64,000 nt of DNA, from assembly GCF_001748145.1 (NCBI RefSeq), contig NZ_BCQA01000001.1, positions 3,746,501 through 3,810,500 of the forward strand, given 5' to 3'. The notes under the pieces were generated by a model that did not search any database, had not been told where the DNA came from, and was given only the letters and a program-made list of their open reading frames with translations. The stretch comes from Bosea sp. BIWAKO-01. GTDB taxonomy: Bacteria > Pseudomonadota > Alphaproteobacteria > Rhizobiales > Beijerinckiaceae. Both the position numbers and the translations under genes were made by a program. Shown here piece after piece: positions 63,882 through 64,000 of this stretch. Within the stretch, counting starts at the first letter, position 1. Every line of letters starts with the position of its first letter.

Positions 63882-64000
63882 ATGACCCTTCAACTCGGCG
63901 AAAAGCACTTCTCGTCGGCGCAGCCTGAATCAGCCGTGCGCCGTATCGTTACCTTCCGCGTCGGTGATCGGACCTTCGGCATCGATGTCGGCATGGTTCG
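63882..64000 (+). CDS. cheW: Chemotaxis coupling protein CheW, start only (cut by window edge)
   Basis: First 39 residues of a CheW coupling protein: RRIVTFRVGDRTFGIDVGMVR matches the opening strands of the family (F-x-x-x-x-x-x-Y/F-G-I-x-v-x-x-V). In-frame ATGs lie at 63876, overlapping the cheA stop, and at 63882. The rest lies beyond the window. Confidence 0.85.
   Translation, partial: MTLQLGEKHFSSAQPESAVRRIVTFRVGDRTFGIDVGMV

Overview
The window is chromosomal DNA of a high-GC alphaproteobacterium, most likely of the order Hyphomicrobiales (Rhizobiales) and plausibly close to Bosea, Methylobacterium or Bradyrhizobium. The assignment rests on a YqeY-DnaG-RpoD block with a rhizobial-type DnaG, an orfA(DUF47)-pit pair, a che locus opening with a soluble receptor, a STAS gene, cheY and cheA, and two dipeptide-type ABC importers with hydrolases. 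No IS element, prophage, CRISPR array or rRNA was seen.

Layout. 1-14.4 kb: carB (cut by the window edge) and carA, both on the minus strand, lie about 12.5 kb apart. Between them are an MFS exporter/ArsR divergon with two matching palindromes, a zinc-response pair (CobW/COG0523 GTPase plus an AztD-like periplasmic protein) behind a Zur-box-like palindrome, GtrA, a methyltransferase, cyclopropane fatty acid synthase, a GNAT, an EamA exporter/LysR divergon, a truncated haemoglobin, a TyrA-like dehydrogenase and a NIPSNAP protein. 14.5-19.3 kb: YqeY, dnaG, rpoD and a clear terminator. 19.3-25.6 kb: small membrane and secreted proteins, a TetR/membrane-protein operon behind a perfect 33-nt palindrome, HlyU, an AT-rich gap, a PAS-GGDEF-EAL protein, a PanE-like reductase and an outer-membrane protein. 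25.9-30.4 kb: a ThDP enzyme, aldehyde dehydrogenase and MFS carrier run together as a probable catabolic operon. 30.4-38 kb: VOC protein, thioesterase, an orphan TadG-like vWA protein, a transmembrane chemoreceptor, a CAT-anticodon tRNA, the phosphate pair DUF47-Pit and a NUDIX hydrolase.

38.3-58.7 kb is dominated by two import-and-hydrolyse systems. The first is IclR // binding protein, two permeases, a fused double ATPase and an M20 deacylase, with REP-like hairpin clusters inside it. The second is GntR plus flavin reductase // binding protein, two permeases, two amidohydrolases and two ATPases, tightly overlapping. Between them lie an EamA transporter and an SLC13/TrkA-C carrier gene split by a one-base frameshift in a run of five C.

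58.8-64 kb is the start of the main chemotaxis operon: a soluble receptor with its signalling domain first and a sensor-like domain last, a degenerate receiver, a STAS protein in the CheS position, CheY, CheA and the start of CheW.

The least ordinary items are the Zur-box/CobW/AztD unit without a visible aztABC, the amidohydrolase lacking the HxH metal motif, the inverted soluble chemoreceptor, the poly-C frameshift, and several well-formed operator palindromes. No wholly new multi-gene system is demonstrable from the sequence alone.
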